A DNA stretch of 37,673 nt from Spirochaetales bacterium Spiro_02 (GCA_001604275.1 LVBD01000047.1:1-37673), one strand, 5' to 3'; positions 24,177-32,990 are shown, numbered from the stretch's first letter. The notes: a model not told the origin generated them from the sequence alone. Program-made: numbers and translations.

Positions 24177-24314
24177 TCAGTCCGCTCAACAGTCGTATCG
24201 GATTGCGGGATGGATGGCTGAATCGTGCCGTTCCTCAGAACCAGCCACTTTATTTTTTTCAACCGAAGCTGTATGATTGCCACTGTCATCATGGATGGAT
24301 CCAGGGGGAAATGT

Positions 24315-24635
24315 ATGAGTGAAATAATCATTACCGAAGATAATTTCGAAACAGAAGTATTGCGTTCCGACAAACCTGTCCTAGTTGATTTCTGGGCGGA
24401 ATGGTGCGGCCCCTGCAAGATGATCGCGCCAGCGGTCGCCCAGGTCGCCGAGAAATATTCGGATCGGATCAAGGTGGCGAAAGTCAATGTCGACGAAGCA
24501 GCGCCCGTCGCTGCAAGATACAATGTCGTGAGCATTCCTACTCTCATGGTGTTCAAGAACGGCGAAGTCGTCGACCAGCGGATCGGAGCCGCCTCGTTGA
24601 ATGTCATCGAAGGATTCATCGGTGCCTATATCTGA
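24315..24635 (+). CDS. trxA: Thioredoxin
   Basis: This 106-residue thiol-disulfide oxidoreductase has the active site WCGPC with Cys31 and Cys34, preceded by VLVDFWAEW. The cis-proline loop is SIPTLMVFKNGE, followed by the short terminal helix. Length and all motifs match bacterial thioredoxin. The open frame begins further upstream at 24225, but the ATG at 24315 follows GGGGGAA and gives the standard N-terminus. It keeps cytosolic thiols reduced and serves reductases such as ribonucleotide reductase. It is 138 bp downstream of the esterase and probably has its own promoter. Confidence 0.96.
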   Translation: MSEIIITEDNFETEVLRSDKPVLVDFWAEWCGPCKMIAPAVAQVAEKYSDRIKVAKVNVDEAAPVAARYNVVSIPTLMVFKNGEVVDQRIGAASLNVIEGFIGAYI

Positions 24636-24723
24636 CGGACCATCGTTTTACGAAGGGGCCGGAGCGGAAGTCGGCATGGCGTTCGTGTCGTGCCGTCTGT
24701 TTCTTCATTCCTAGGAGTATTTT

Positions 24724-25698
24724 TTGGAAACGGAACAGGAGCGCTCCATCGCGCTGACCCGGACATGGCTCGTCTGTCTGGTGGCCACCCTTTGCTGTCT
24801 GCTCTGGGGAAGCGCTTTCCCTGGCATCAAGATCGGCTACCGCCTGTTTGCGATCGCTACGGAAGACACTGCCTCGCAACTCCTGTTCGCCGGATGCCGG
24901 TTCGCACTCGCGGGTTGCATGACGATTGTCATCGGTAGCGTAGTCAGACAAAAGCCGTTGGTGCCTGCCCGGACCTCCTTGCCGCACGTCTTCATTTTGT
25001 CCGCCATTCAGACCGTCGTCCAGTATCTGTTCTTCTACCTCGGCCTGGCGAGGACCTCAGGTGTCAAGTCCTCGGTCATTGGTGCTTCCAATACGTTTTT
25101 TTCGATATTTCTCGCCAGTCTGGTCTTCCGTCAGGAACGACTGACCATGCGCAAGATCGCAGGATGTCTGCTCGGGTTCTCGGGTGTCGTACTGATCAAT
25201 CTGACGGGCGACGGTATCGATCTTCACTTCGCTCCGACAGGGGAGGGGTTCATTCTACTATCCACCCTTGCATACGCGCTGTCTTCCGTATTGATCAAGC
25301 GGTTTTCGGCGAACGACGATCCGGTAACGCTCAGTGGCTATCAGTTCTTGCTCGGAGGAACCGCCCTCGCCGGTCTCGGTGCGGTTTTCGGCGGTCGACT
25401 TCGCCCTGCGGCCGATGGAGCATATCCGCTGCTCGTCTACCTCGCTTTCGTATCGGCGGTGGCATATACATTGTGGAGCATCCTCCTCAAATACAATCCG
25501 GTTTCAAAGGTGACAGTATTCGGCTTCATGAACCCGATGTTCGGCGTTCTGCTTTCCATTGTCTTTCTCGGTGAGGATTGGACCGCATTCGGTGTCCGCG
25601 GGCTTTTCGCATTGCTGTCCGTCTGTGTAGGAATCTATGTCGTCAACCGGACATCCGACGTTCGGAAAGACGGCGTTTCGCTTCTTCATCGCTCGTAG
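24724..25698 (+). CDS. DMT-family (EamA) permease
   Basis: This 324-residue inner-membrane protein consists of two EamA repeats of five helices each, the drug/metabolite transporter fold. It is typical of exporters of amino acids or metabolites. LLWGSAFPGIKIGYR in helix 1 and FFYLGLARTSGVKSSVIGAS in the first repeat are characteristic. The second repeat includes TLWSILLKYNPVSKVTVFGF. The start is the rare TTG at 24724: AGGAG lies six bases upstream and no ATG fits. The substrate is unknown. The stop overlaps the convergent lipoprotein gene by 13 bp. Confidence 0.86.
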   Translation: METEQERSIALTRTWLVCLVATLCCLLWGSAFPGIKIGYRLFAIATEDTASQLLFAGCRFALAGCMTIVIGSVVRQKPLVPARTSLPHVFILSAIQTVVQYLFFYLGLARTSGVKSSVIGASNTFFSIFLASLVFRQERLTMRKIAGCLLGFSGVVLINLTGDGIDLHFAPTGEGFILLSTLAYALSSVLIKRFSANDDPVTLSGYQFLLGGTALAGLGAVFGGRLRPAADGAYPLLVYLAFVSAVAYTLWSILLKYNPVSKVTVFGFMNPMFGVLLSIVFLGEDWTAFGVRGLFALLSVCVGIYVVNRTSDVRKDGVSLLHRS

Positions 25699-26705
25699 CG
25701 GCGGTCCGTGTTGGCTTCGCCGAACGTCGCGCCCCTGGTTTCCGTCACGAACCAATCAGAGGCGCAGTCCGTATCCGGTAGGCCGGGGACTCTCGCCATG
25801 GACCGGGTGGCTGAGGTATGCGTCGAGTCTATGCCGCACGATGCATCTGGAGCAGCCGTGTCCGCGCACTTCCAATATCCTGACGCGACAAGATGCCTGA
25901 CCATCTCCTGTAATGGCTTGCTTCCGAAGCCATCGTATGTCGTCGTTTCTCTATTGGTATAGACGACTGCGTCGACAATGGCGGCTTGCGCAGCCGGGTT
26001 TTCCGTCAGAACGAGAGCACCGTTGTTCGCAGAAAGTCCCGGCGAACCGTCTACGGCGAATGAATAGGTATGGGTACCGTCTTCGTTGCATTCCGATTGG
26101 ATCTTCGGGTGGCCCTTCCACCAGACGACGATGTAGTCTCCGGCGCAGACAGCCTGCGAAGGCAGGATGATCCTTGTATCCCAGGTGTCCAGAGGTCCGT
26201 TGGACAGGGTAGCTCCGGCTATATCTCCGTCGTCTGTCACCAGAAGTTCGGTTCTGTCTGGATTCGCATCGGTTCCTTTCGTGGTAAATTCGTTGATCTT
26301 CAGCCCCGCAAGGGTTTCGTTGCACCCCCAGCAGGGGACGGAGAACCATGTCGAGTTCCCCGCATCATCCCGGACTCTTCCTTCCACGACGAATCGTGCT
26401 CCCTTCGGAAGAAAGCGCTTTGTGGAAATCCGAATCGTAGCTCCATCTTCGGCGATCGCCTCCGGGCTTTCTCCATCGGCAAGCCAGCGGAACGAACCAT
26501 CCTGTCGCACCGGCTCGTCGAACGTGCAGACGACGCACTGGGAGGATATCGATTCGACCGACAGCACGATCGGAGGATTGCGGTCTTTGCCGATGAACGC
26601 ATCGTGCAACGGTCCGACATCGACATTGCATCCTGTCGTTCCCCAGAGAACCAGCAGACATGCCGTAGCGGCGCGCGTGAATTTCCGACAGGCTTTTCGT
26701 GCCAT
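25686..26705 (-). CDS. Lipoprotein with a lamin-tail-like domain
   Basis: This 339-residue protein has an N-terminal signal and a likely lipobox (WGTTGC, Cys at about residue 26). Spirochaete lipoboxes tolerate the unusual Thr at -2 and -3. The first half contains beta-sandwich-like repeats, with VVCTFDEPVRQDGS typical of bacterial Ig-like or SbsA-type domains. From about residue 137, LKINEFTTKGTDANPDRTEL is the opening of a lamin tail domain, a beta-sandwich found in secreted bacterial proteins. TYDGFGSKPLQEMVRHL suggests its continuation. The cysteines may form disulfides. It is probably surface-exposed; no enzyme motif is visible. AAGGAG precedes the ATG. Confidence 0.75.
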   Translation of the reverse strand: MARKACRKFTRAATACLLVLWGTTGCNVDVGPLHDAFIGKDRNPPIVLSVESISSQCVVCTFDEPVRQDGSFRWLADGESPEAIAEDGATIRISTKRFLPKGARFVVEGRVRDDAGNSTWFSVPCWGCNETLAGLKINEFTTKGTDANPDRTELLVTDDGDIAGATLSNGPLDTWDTRIILPSQAVCAGDYIVVWWKGHPKIQSECNEDGTHTYSFAVDGSPGLSANNGALVLTENPAAQAAIVDAVVYTNRETTTYDGFGSKPLQEMVRHLVASGYWKCADTAAPDASCGIDSTHTSATRSMARVPGLPDTDCASDWFVTETRGATFGEANTDRRYER

Positions 26706-26721
26706 GGTACCGTCTCCTTGC

Positions 26722-26743
26722 GACCGACGATCCGGCGTCGGTC
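26722..26743. promoter_or_regulatory. Perfect 8-bp inverted repeat ahead of the lipoprotein ribosome-binding site
   Basis: GACCGACG (26722-26729) and CGTCGGTC (26736-26743) flank a 6-nt loop. On the minus strand this forms a stable hairpin just before AAGGAG and the lipoprotein start. It could be an mRNA stabiliser, a translation control element or an operator. Confidence 0.5.
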
Positions 26744-26842
26744 ATCGTCCGTACCTATAATATGCTCAGACTGGTCGACGGTGATTCAACGTTTGGATCC
26801 GATGGAAACGGAAACGGCAGGAATGGGTACGAGGAAAAACAA

Positions 26843-26871
26843 TTGACAGGGGAATGGCAAATTCCTAGACT
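26843..26871 (+). promoter_or_regulatory. Promoter of argH with an internal palindrome
   Basis: TTGACA (26843-26848), 17 bp, TAGACT (26866-26871). The spacer contains GGAATGGCAAATTCC (26851-26865), two exactly inverted 5-bp arms, shaped like a shortened ARG-box, so arginine-dependent repression is possible. The leader of about 28 nt carries GGAGGTGG. Confidence 0.55.
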
Positions 26872-26905
26872 GCAAGGAGTCCTGACGGTGGACGCGGAGG
26901 TGGTT

Positions 26906-28279
26906 ATGTCGAAGTTGTGGCAGAAGGAATACAGTCTCGATTCCTTGATGGAAGAATTTACGGTCGGCAACGACTATATCATGGATCAGGAACTAGTGAT
27001 CGCCGACTGCCTGGCTTCGGTCGCCCACGCCCGCGGGCTGGAACGGATCGGGATTCTCTCGCATGACGAGTTGTCCGCTTTGGAACAAGGACTGCGGGAG
27101 GTCATCATCCTGAAGCGGAACGGCGAGTTCCCCATATCAAGGCAGGACGAGGACTGTCATACGGCCATAGAAGGATATCTGACCGCCCATGTGGGTGAAG
27201 CCGGAAAGAAGATCCATACCGGCAGGAGCCGGAACGACCAGGTACAGACCGCATTGCGACTGTGGATGCGGGAATTCTCCGTGCGGATGGCGCTTGAGAC
27301 GGTTGAATTTTCCCGACGTCTGCTTCAGTTCGCCCAGCGGCATGCCGAAGTCCCGATGCCAGGACGGACGCATATGCAGATCGCGATGCCTTCGTCCGTC
27401 GGGCTATGGGCGGCGGCATTCGCGGAAGAGCTGTACGACGAGGCGCAGCGGATCATGCAGCTGTCCTGGACGCTCGACCAGTCCCCATTGGGATCTGCGG
27501 CGAGCTACGGCGTGCCGCTCCCCCTCGATCGGCGTTTCACCGCCGAGCAGATGGGGTTTACAAGGGTGCAGAACAATGTGCTGTACGCAAACAACAGTCG
27601 TGGAAAATTCGAGGCTATGCTCCTGGACAGTTGCGACTATATCGCGTTGTCGATCAGCAAAATCGCCCAGGATCTGATTCTGTTCACGTTGCCTGAATTC
27701 GGATATTTTTCGCTTCCCAAGGAACTATGCACCGGTTCTTCGATCATGCCGCAGAAAAAGAATCCTGACGGACTGGAACTCGCGCGTAGCCGCAGCGCCT
27801 TGGTCTCGTCCTGCGCGACACGGGTCAAGGACATCATCAGAAGCCTGCCGTCTGGATATAACCGTGATTTCCAGGACACCAAGGAGCCGTTGATGGTCGG
27901 CTCCAGGACGACGATGCAGCTGGTACGGATCATGACCAGGATGGTCGAGGGGTTGCAGGTGCACCCCGACCGGCTGACCGAAGCCTGCGTACCCGAGCTC
28001 TATGCCACCGATGTGGTGCTCGAACGGATCCAAAGCGGAGGTAATTTCCGCGACACCTACAAGGAAGTGGGACTCCATCTGGACGAAGTGGCGAAGAAGG
28101 ATCCCGTCCGTACCCTTCTCAATCGCACCAGCGAAGGGACCACTGGCCGGCTGGGGCTTGAGGAAGCGGATCTGTTCGACAAGTTGCTCGCCGATAGCTG
28201 CCATGAGATCCTAGACGGCTGGAGCACCGTGTATGCTTCGCTTTCCGGACTCGAAGGACTGTGCGTCGTTTCGATCTGA
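26906..28279 (+). CDS. argH: Argininosuccinate lyase
   Basis: This 457-residue member of the fumarase/aspartase superfamily splits argininosuccinate to arginine and fumarate, the last step of arginine synthesis. The signature loop with the catalytic serine is GSSIMPQKKNPD (residues 277-288). TGRSRNDQV (105-113) and the general acid/base region GRTHMQIA (His156) are also typical. The ATG at 26906 has GGAGG five bases upstream; the longer frame from 26699 is not family sequence. Other arginine genes are not in the window. Length is standard. Confidence 0.95.
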   Translation: MSKLWQKEYSLDSLMEEFTVGNDYIMDQELVIADCLASVAHARGLERIGILSHDELSALEQGLREVIILKRNGEFPISRQDEDCHTAIEGYLTAHVGEAGKKIHTGRSRNDQVQTALRLWMREFSVRMALETVEFSRRLLQFAQRHAEVPMPGRTHMQIAMPSSVGLWAAAFAEELYDEAQRIMQLSWTLDQSPLGSAASYGVPLPLDRRFTAEQMGFTRVQNNVLYANNSRGKFEAMLLDSCDYIALSISKIAQDLILFTLPEFGYFSLPKELCTGSSIMPQKKNPDGLELARSRSALVSSCATRVKDIIRSLPSGYNRDFQDTKEPLMVGSRTTMQLVRIMTRMVEGLQVHPDRLTEACVPELYATDVVLERIQSGGNFRDTYKEVGLHLDEVAKKDPVRTLLNRTSEGTTGRLGLEEADLFDKLLADSCHEILDGWSTVYASLSGLEGLCVVSI

Positions 28280-28285
28280 CCTTCT

Positions 28286-28320
28286 CGATGGAGCGCCCTA
28301 TCTGCGGCGCTGAAGCATCG
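28286..28320. terminator. Hairpin between convergent argH and Na/Pi cotransporter genes
   Basis: AGCGCC (28292-28297) pairs with GGCGCT (28306-28311), and CGATG (28286-28290) pairs with CATCG (28316-28320) as an outer stem. The loop contains the stop codon of the cotransporter gene (28298-28300). There is no T-tract. Confidence 0.45.
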
Positions 28321-30016
28321 GAGTGTGCTTGACCGCTTGATGGTATGATTCTGCGATATTCGTGCAGTAATCGCCGATATGTTCGAGATGCCGCACCATT
28401 TCCAATGCGAGGAGCTCGACCTTGACATCGGCGACACCGTCGTTGAGGCGTTGCTGGATCACATCGCTCAACTCGTAGCGCCATTCATTGATTTTCTGTT
28501 CGAAGTCGTTTGCCCGCTGCATTTCCGCTTTCGTCAGCGTCTTGTCCATATGGTCGCGGATATAGTCGATGAATTCCTGGACGAGCGTTTCATAGTCCGC
28601 GAGCTTCTCCGCGATCTCGGACGAGAACTGCCATCCGTTCAGATACCGACGTTCACTGAGGATGATCAGGTTGTAGCAGCTGTCGGTGATCGATTCCAGC
28701 TCGTCGAGGACCCTGATCAGGCAGTTGATCGCCGATGCGTTGGTCGGTGTCTGGGAATCCTGCAGCATCCGGACACAGAAGTCGGACAGTTGCTCCTGCA
28801 TCTGGTCCGCATATTCTTCCATGTGCTTGAGAGCCTTCACCTCATGTCCCATGTCTACGTTCGGGTTGTTGAACACCGTGCGGTATCTGGAGAACATGTT
28901 CGACGCCAGATCCGCCATCTTGCGGATTTCGTCCCTGACTGCGAGCATGTAGATTTCGGGAGTGTCCATGAACGTGCCGCCGACGTATTGGAAATGGTAG
29001 GTGTCTTCCTCGAACTCCTCTTTCGACGGAATGAATCGTTCGATCAGCTTGGCGAACGCTCCGACGAACGGGAAGAATATCAAGGTGTTGATGACATTGA
29101 ATACGGTATGGAACATCGCCAGGAACATGGGTAGCGTCTGCTGGAGAGTGGTTCCCGTCATCGTGTAGATGTCTCCGGGAGTAATGCGGTTGACGAACCA
29201 CATCAGCGGTTTGAAGAAGATGATGGCGAGGACGCTGCCGATCACATTGAACATGATATGGGCCCATGCGGCGCGCTTGGCCGCGGTACTGGCTCCGATC
29301 GACGCCAGATATGCGGTGATCGTCGTGCCGATGTTCTGCCCGAGGACGAGCGCCGCGGCCGTATTTACTCCAAGCCATCCTTGGTAGGCCATCGTGAGCG
29401 TGATGGCCATCGTCGCCGACGACGACTGGACGATCAACGTGATGCCCATTCCGATCAGTACGCACACCAGGATCATCCCCAGCGATCCGCTGTTGAAGCT
29501 CGCCAGCCAGGAAAGGATCTCCATGTTGCCGCCGATGTCGGGCATCGAGCCTTGGAGAAACTCGAGGCCGAGGAACAGCAGCCCGAACCCGAGGAAAATC
29601 TCGGCGACATCCTTCGTCTTCACGTTCTTTGCGAACATCATCGGAAGCGCGATGGCTACCGAGGCTAGGGCGAGGGACGAGATGTCCATCTTGAAGCCTA
29701 CGATGGCGACGATCCATCCTGTGACCGTGGTTCCGATGTTCGCACCGAGAATGACCCCTATGGCGGGGACGAGGCCCATCAGCCCGGCGTTCACGAAGCT
29801 GACCACCATGACTGTCGTAGCCGACGAACTTTGGATCAGAACGGTGATCAACAGCCCTGTCAGCACCGCCATGAGTCTGTTCGACGTCATCAGGTTCAGG
29901 ATGTTCTTCATCTTGTCGCCGGTGGCTTTCTGCAGTCCTTCGCTGAGGATTTTCATCCCGTAGAGGAACAGTCCGAGGCTGCCTGCGATTTTCAGAATGG
30001 TCAGGATGATATGCAT
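28298..30016 (-). CDS. Na/Pi-cotransporter with PhoU-like C-terminal domain
   Basis: This 572-residue protein imports phosphate with sodium. The membrane part has the two inverted repeats of the family, each with a QSSSAT motif (about residues 62-67 and 198-203), with GANIGTT and GQNIGTT beside them. The C-terminal part (about residues 350-572) is helical and PhoU-like, common in bacterial NptA/YjbB-type members. Length fits the bacterial form with the PhoU domain. No Shine-Dalgarno sequence is visible before the ATG at 30014-30016, and no clear promoter could be placed. It diverges from the PRPP synthetase gene across 194 bp, where I see no RNA gene. Confidence 0.93.
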   Translation of the reverse strand: MHIILTILKIAGSLGLFLYGMKILSEGLQKATGDKMKNILNLMTSNRLMAVLTGLLITVLIQSSSATTVMVVSFVNAGLMGLVPAIGVILGANIGTTVTGWIVAIVGFKMDISSLALASVAIALPMMFAKNVKTKDVAEIFLGFGLLFLGLEFLQGSMPDIGGNMEILSWLASFNSGSLGMILVCVLIGMGITLIVQSSSATMAITLTMAYQGWLGVNTAAALVLGQNIGTTITAYLASIGASTAAKRAAWAHIMFNVIGSVLAIIFFKPLMWFVNRITPGDIYTMTGTTLQQTLPMFLAMFHTVFNVINTLIFFPFVGAFAKLIERFIPSKEEFEEDTYHFQYVGGTFMDTPEIYMLAVRDEIRKMADLASNMFSRYRTVFNNPNVDMGHEVKALKHMEEYADQMQEQLSDFCVRMLQDSQTPTNASAINCLIRVLDELESITDSCYNLIILSERRYLNGWQFSSEIAEKLADYETLVQEFIDYIRDHMDKTLTKAEMQRANDFEQKINEWRYELSDVIQQRLNDGVADVKVELLALEMVRHLEHIGDYCTNIAESYHQAVKHTPMLQRRR

Positions 30017-30175
30017 AACGCGTCAAGCCTAGCAAAAATACATTCGTCGGGTAAAGGGTTTTTCCGTTCTTTACGGCATCTTGTCGTGAAGAAAGTCGGA
30101 TTTTTCGTTTTCTGGAAGTCCCTTCGGTCGTTTTTTGCGGTCGCCGAGAATGCAGCGAAACCGCTTCGGGACCAA

Positions 30176-30204
30176 TTGAACTTTCAAGACGCTTGTTGTA
30201 TGGT
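30176..30204 (+). promoter_or_regulatory. Promoter placing the start of transcription at the PRPP synthetase ATG
   Basis: TTGAAC (30176-30181), 17 bp, TATGGT (30199-30204), then six bases and ATG at 30211. No Shine-Dalgarno is present between them. Confidence 0.55.
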
Positions 30205-30210
30205 AGCGGT

Positions 30211-31503
30211 ATGAGCATCATCAAACCCCATAAGCTCGGTATCATCGCTGGTCCGGGCTCTGAGTATTTTACCAGCAAGGTAATCAAGCACCTGCGAAGG
30301 TTGTATGTGGAGCGATATGAAAAGCTCTCCGCAACCCTTGCGAAGCGACATGGCATGACAGAGGAAGAGATTCTCAAGACCGTCATGCTGCTGGATGACC
30401 TGAACAACAAGAAAATCCCTCGGAGCAAGTGTCCCAGTACGTTCCAGTGTCCGGATTTGACGATCGACGTGAAGTATACGCGTTTCGCAAATGGGGAAGT
30501 AAAGGCGGAAATTCTCAATCCGGTGCGCGGATTGCGGATTTTCATCGTATATGATGTATCCAACCAGTCTCCGATCCGCGTGGCTGGACTGGACGAGCCG
30601 ATGAGTTTCTCGATCAACGACCATCTGATGTTCATGTTCACGACGGTCAATGCTCTCAAACTCGCAGGAGCCGATTCCGTGACGTTGGTCCTGCCCACAT
30701 ACCCATATGCGCGCCAGCACAAGAAGAGCGGGCGCGAAGCGTTGACCGCGGCGATGTTCGGTCATTTCTGCGAGATGCTCGGGGTGGATCGGATCATTAC
30801 GCTGGACATCCATAGCCGGGAGATCGAGAACAGCTTCAATACGCTGCACTTGGAGAATCTCCACGGTTCGTACCAGACGCTGATCCAGCTGCACAAGCTG
30901 ATCGATTTCAGCGATCCCGACTTGGTGGTCGTCTCCCCCGATACCGGGGCGGTCAGCCGCAACAAGTTCTATGCCCAGGCGCTGCATCGGCCGTTGTCCA
31001 TCCTCTATAAGGAACGGGATTATTCGATCGTCAGCAAGGATGCGAAGCACAGCAACATCAAGAGCGTCAACCTGTTGGGCGACGTCAAGGGCAAGACGGT
31101 GCTCATGTCCGACGATATGATCGCCACCGGCGGAACGATGATCATCGCCATGCGGGAGTTGATGAACTTCGGTGCGAAGCGGATCATCTGCATGGTGAGC
31201 CTTCCGTTCTTCAACGGGACCGCCATCGAGGATTTCGACGCCGCGTACAAGGAAGGCGTCTTCTATCGCATCATCGGTACCAATGCGGTCTACCACAGTC
31301 GGGAGCTTACCGACAAGGAATGGTTCGTTCAGGCGGATGTCACCGAGCTGTTCGCCCGGGTCATCAGCCGACTCCACCACGGGCGCCCGATCAGTCCGCT
31401 TCTTGACAATAGGAAATTCATCCAACGGCTTATTGACAACAGCCAGGCCAATCCCCAGGCTCCGTTGCCGGACGCCAGCGCTAGCGACCCGGACCGTGAT
31501 TAG
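30211..31503 (+). CDS. prs: Ribose-phosphate pyrophosphokinase, long form
   Basis: This 430-residue enzyme makes PRPP from ribose 5-phosphate and ATP for purine, pyrimidine and His synthesis. YARQHKKSGR is the ATP-contact segment (usual form YARQDRK). LDIHS is the metal-binding strand, and the ribose-5-phosphate loop is SDDMIATGGTM with residues 301-309. The canonical loop is DDMIDTGGT, so Ala replaces one Asp. The protein is more than 100 residues longer than the common form (about 315). It carries an N-terminal insertion around residues 40-80 and a C-terminal tail of about 40 residues rich in Pro and Asp. The ATG at 30211 is chosen because family sequence starts there. Translation probably begins at the very 5' end of the mRNA. 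Confidence 0.9.
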   Translation: MSIIKPHKLGIIAGPGSEYFTSKVIKHLRRLYVERYEKLSATLAKRHGMTEEEILKTVMLLDDLNNKKIPRSKCPSTFQCPDLTIDVKYTRFANGEVKAEILNPVRGLRIFIVYDVSNQSPIRVAGLDEPMSFSINDHLMFMFTTVNALKLAGADSVTLVLPTYPYARQHKKSGREALTAAMFGHFCEMLGVDRIITLDIHSREIENSFNTLHLENLHGSYQTLIQLHKLIDFSDPDLVVVSPDTGAVSRNKFYAQALHRPLSILYKERDYSIVSKDAKHSNIKSVNLLGDVKGKTVLMSDDMIATGGTMIIAMRELMNFGAKRIICMVSLPFFNGTAIEDFDAAYKEGVFYRIIGTNAVYHSRELTDKEWFVQADVTELFARVISRLHHGRPISPLLDNRKFIQRLIDNSQANPQAPLPDASASDPDRD

Positions 31504-31655
31504 TCGTTCGACTAGGGCGGTGCCGGGTTACTCAAATCGGTTTCGTCCGTCGTCTGATGTCCGGGGCCGATAGTGCTGAGCGGGCTTGCGGAAGGTGTAC
31601 GCTTCTGGGGCAGCGCGAGTATTCTCAACCAATTTGCCAGCAGGAGCTCACCATT

Positions 31656-32858
31656 ATGAAAATGTCAGATCGAATCTCAGGTTTCCAATGTTCGCCCATC
31701 AGACGGCTTGTGCCGTATTCCCGCGACGCGAGGGCGCGCGGGGTCCATGTATACCATCTGAATATCGGCCAGCCGGACATCAAGACTCCTTCGCAGGTGC
31801 TGGAGGCGGTCTCGAAGTACAATGAACCGATCATCGCATACGGAAACAGCGAGGGAATGCCGGAGCTGAGGGAGTCGCTCCCTAGGTATTACCGGACGTT
31901 CGGAGTCGATGTATCCCCGGAGGATATCCTGATCACCACGGGAGGAAGCGAGGCGTTGCAGTTTACGTTCATGACGCTATGCGACCCCGGTGACGAGGTG
32001 ATCATTCCCGAGCCGTACTATACGAACGTGGATTCGTTCGCAAGGATCGCGATGGTGAAGCTTGTTCCGATCACCAGCAAGATGGAGGATGGCTTCGCTT
32101 TGCCAGACGCCGCCCACTTCGAGGAGAAGATCACCGATCGCACCAAGGGCATTCTGCTGTGCAGCCCGAATAACCCGACCGGACATATCTATACTCCGGA
32201 CGAACTGCGTCAGATTCTCGAACTGTGCGAGCGCCATGATATTTTCCTGATCGTCGACGAGGTGTACCGAGAATTCTGCTATGACGGCAAGGATTTCACC
32301 AGCGTGCTGGCGTTCCCCGAATATGCGGACCGTGTTGTCTGCGTCGATAGTTTTTCCAAGCGCTACAGCATGTGCGGTGCGAGGGTGGGGGCTTTGATCA
32401 GCCGCAATCCCGAAGTGCTTGAATCCGCGCTGAAGCTGTCGCAGGCCCGGCTATGCCCCCCGGATATCGAACAATATGCCGCATGCGCCGCGTTGCTGAC
32501 TCCCCAGTCGTATCTGACCGAAGTGAAGGCCGAGTATGAACGGCGACGGGATTTCTTCGTCAAGGGGCTGCAGAGCATAGAAGGAGTCAAGTGCGTATCC
32601 CCCAAGGGGGCTTTCTATCTCGTCGCGGAACTTCCTGTCGACGACGCCGAGAAGTTCGCGATCTTCATGTTGAAGGACTTCGATCTGGACAAGAAGACGG
32701 TCATGTTCGCTCCCGCCGAGGACTTCTATGTGACGAAGGGCATCGGCAAGCGGCAGGCCCGTTTCGCCTATGTCCTAAATACGGAGGATCTTGGCAAGGC
32801 GATCGAATGCCTGCGTGCCGGACTGAAAGCGTATCAGAGGCATTGCAGGGTCGATTGA
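31656..32858 (+). CDS. Aspartate-type aminotransferase, class I/II
   Basis: This 400-residue PLP enzyme of fold type I transfers amino groups, with aspartate or a similar amino acid as likely substrate. The PLP lysine is Lys235 in SFSKRYSMCGARVG. SPNNPTG (residues 170-176), DEVY (201-204) and the early motif LNIGQPDIKTP are characteristic of the AspB-like group. The open frame runs from 31557, but the ATG at 31656 follows CAGGAG by ten bases and begins the family sequence. A second ATG lies two codons later. It is followed by a strong terminator. The exact substrate cannot be fixed; alanine or aromatic transaminases of the same group are possible. Confidence 0.9.
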   Translation: MKMSDRISGFQCSPIRRLVPYSRDARARGVHVYHLNIGQPDIKTPSQVLEAVSKYNEPIIAYGNSEGMPELRESLPRYYRTFGVDVSPEDILITTGGSEALQFTFMTLCDPGDEVIIPEPYYTNVDSFARIAMVKLVPITSKMEDGFALPDAAHFEEKITDRTKGILLCSPNNPTGHIYTPDELRQILELCERHDIFLIVDEVYREFCYDGKDFTSVLAFPEYADRVVCVDSFSKRYSMCGARVGALISRNPEVLESALKLSQARLCPPDIEQYAACAALLTPQSYLTEVKAEYERRRDFFVKGLQSIEGVKCVSPKGAFYLVAELPVDDAEKFAIFMLKDFDLDKKTVMFAPAEDFYVTKGIGKRQARFAYVLNTEDLGKAIECLRAGLKAYQRHCRVD

Positions 32859-32906
32859 ATAGGGTGTTTTCCGACCTTCGAAGCCTAGGCTACGGCAGGC
32901 TTCTTG

Positions 32907-32977
32907 GATATATACAAGGGCGTCGTCCGTGTTATGCATGGCGACGCCCTGCTTGTATGTATCGATTGTTTTTTTTT
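32907..32977 (+). terminator. Rho-independent terminator after the aminotransferase
   Basis: GATATATACAAG (32907-32918) pairs with 32952-32963 (11 pairs and one G-U). GGCGTCG (32919-32925) pairs with 32942-32948, with a three-base bulge between the stems. Five bases later comes a run of nine T (32969-32977). Confidence 0.8.
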
Positions 32978-32990
32978 GTTCGATGCTGTT

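Noticed and set aside
30017-30210. Regulatory RNA between the phosphate cotransporter and prs
   Set aside because: Several T-runs and short repeats are present but no consistent secondary structure; the prs promoter explains the right end.
28842-30722. A 626-codon open frame on the minus strand
   Set aside because: It is a shifted frame over the Na/Pi cotransporter and the start of prs; the product is rich in Arg and His without any recognisable domain.
30184-31425. A 413-codon open frame antisense to prs
   Set aside because: The prs protein has full family motifs on the other strand; this frame has none.
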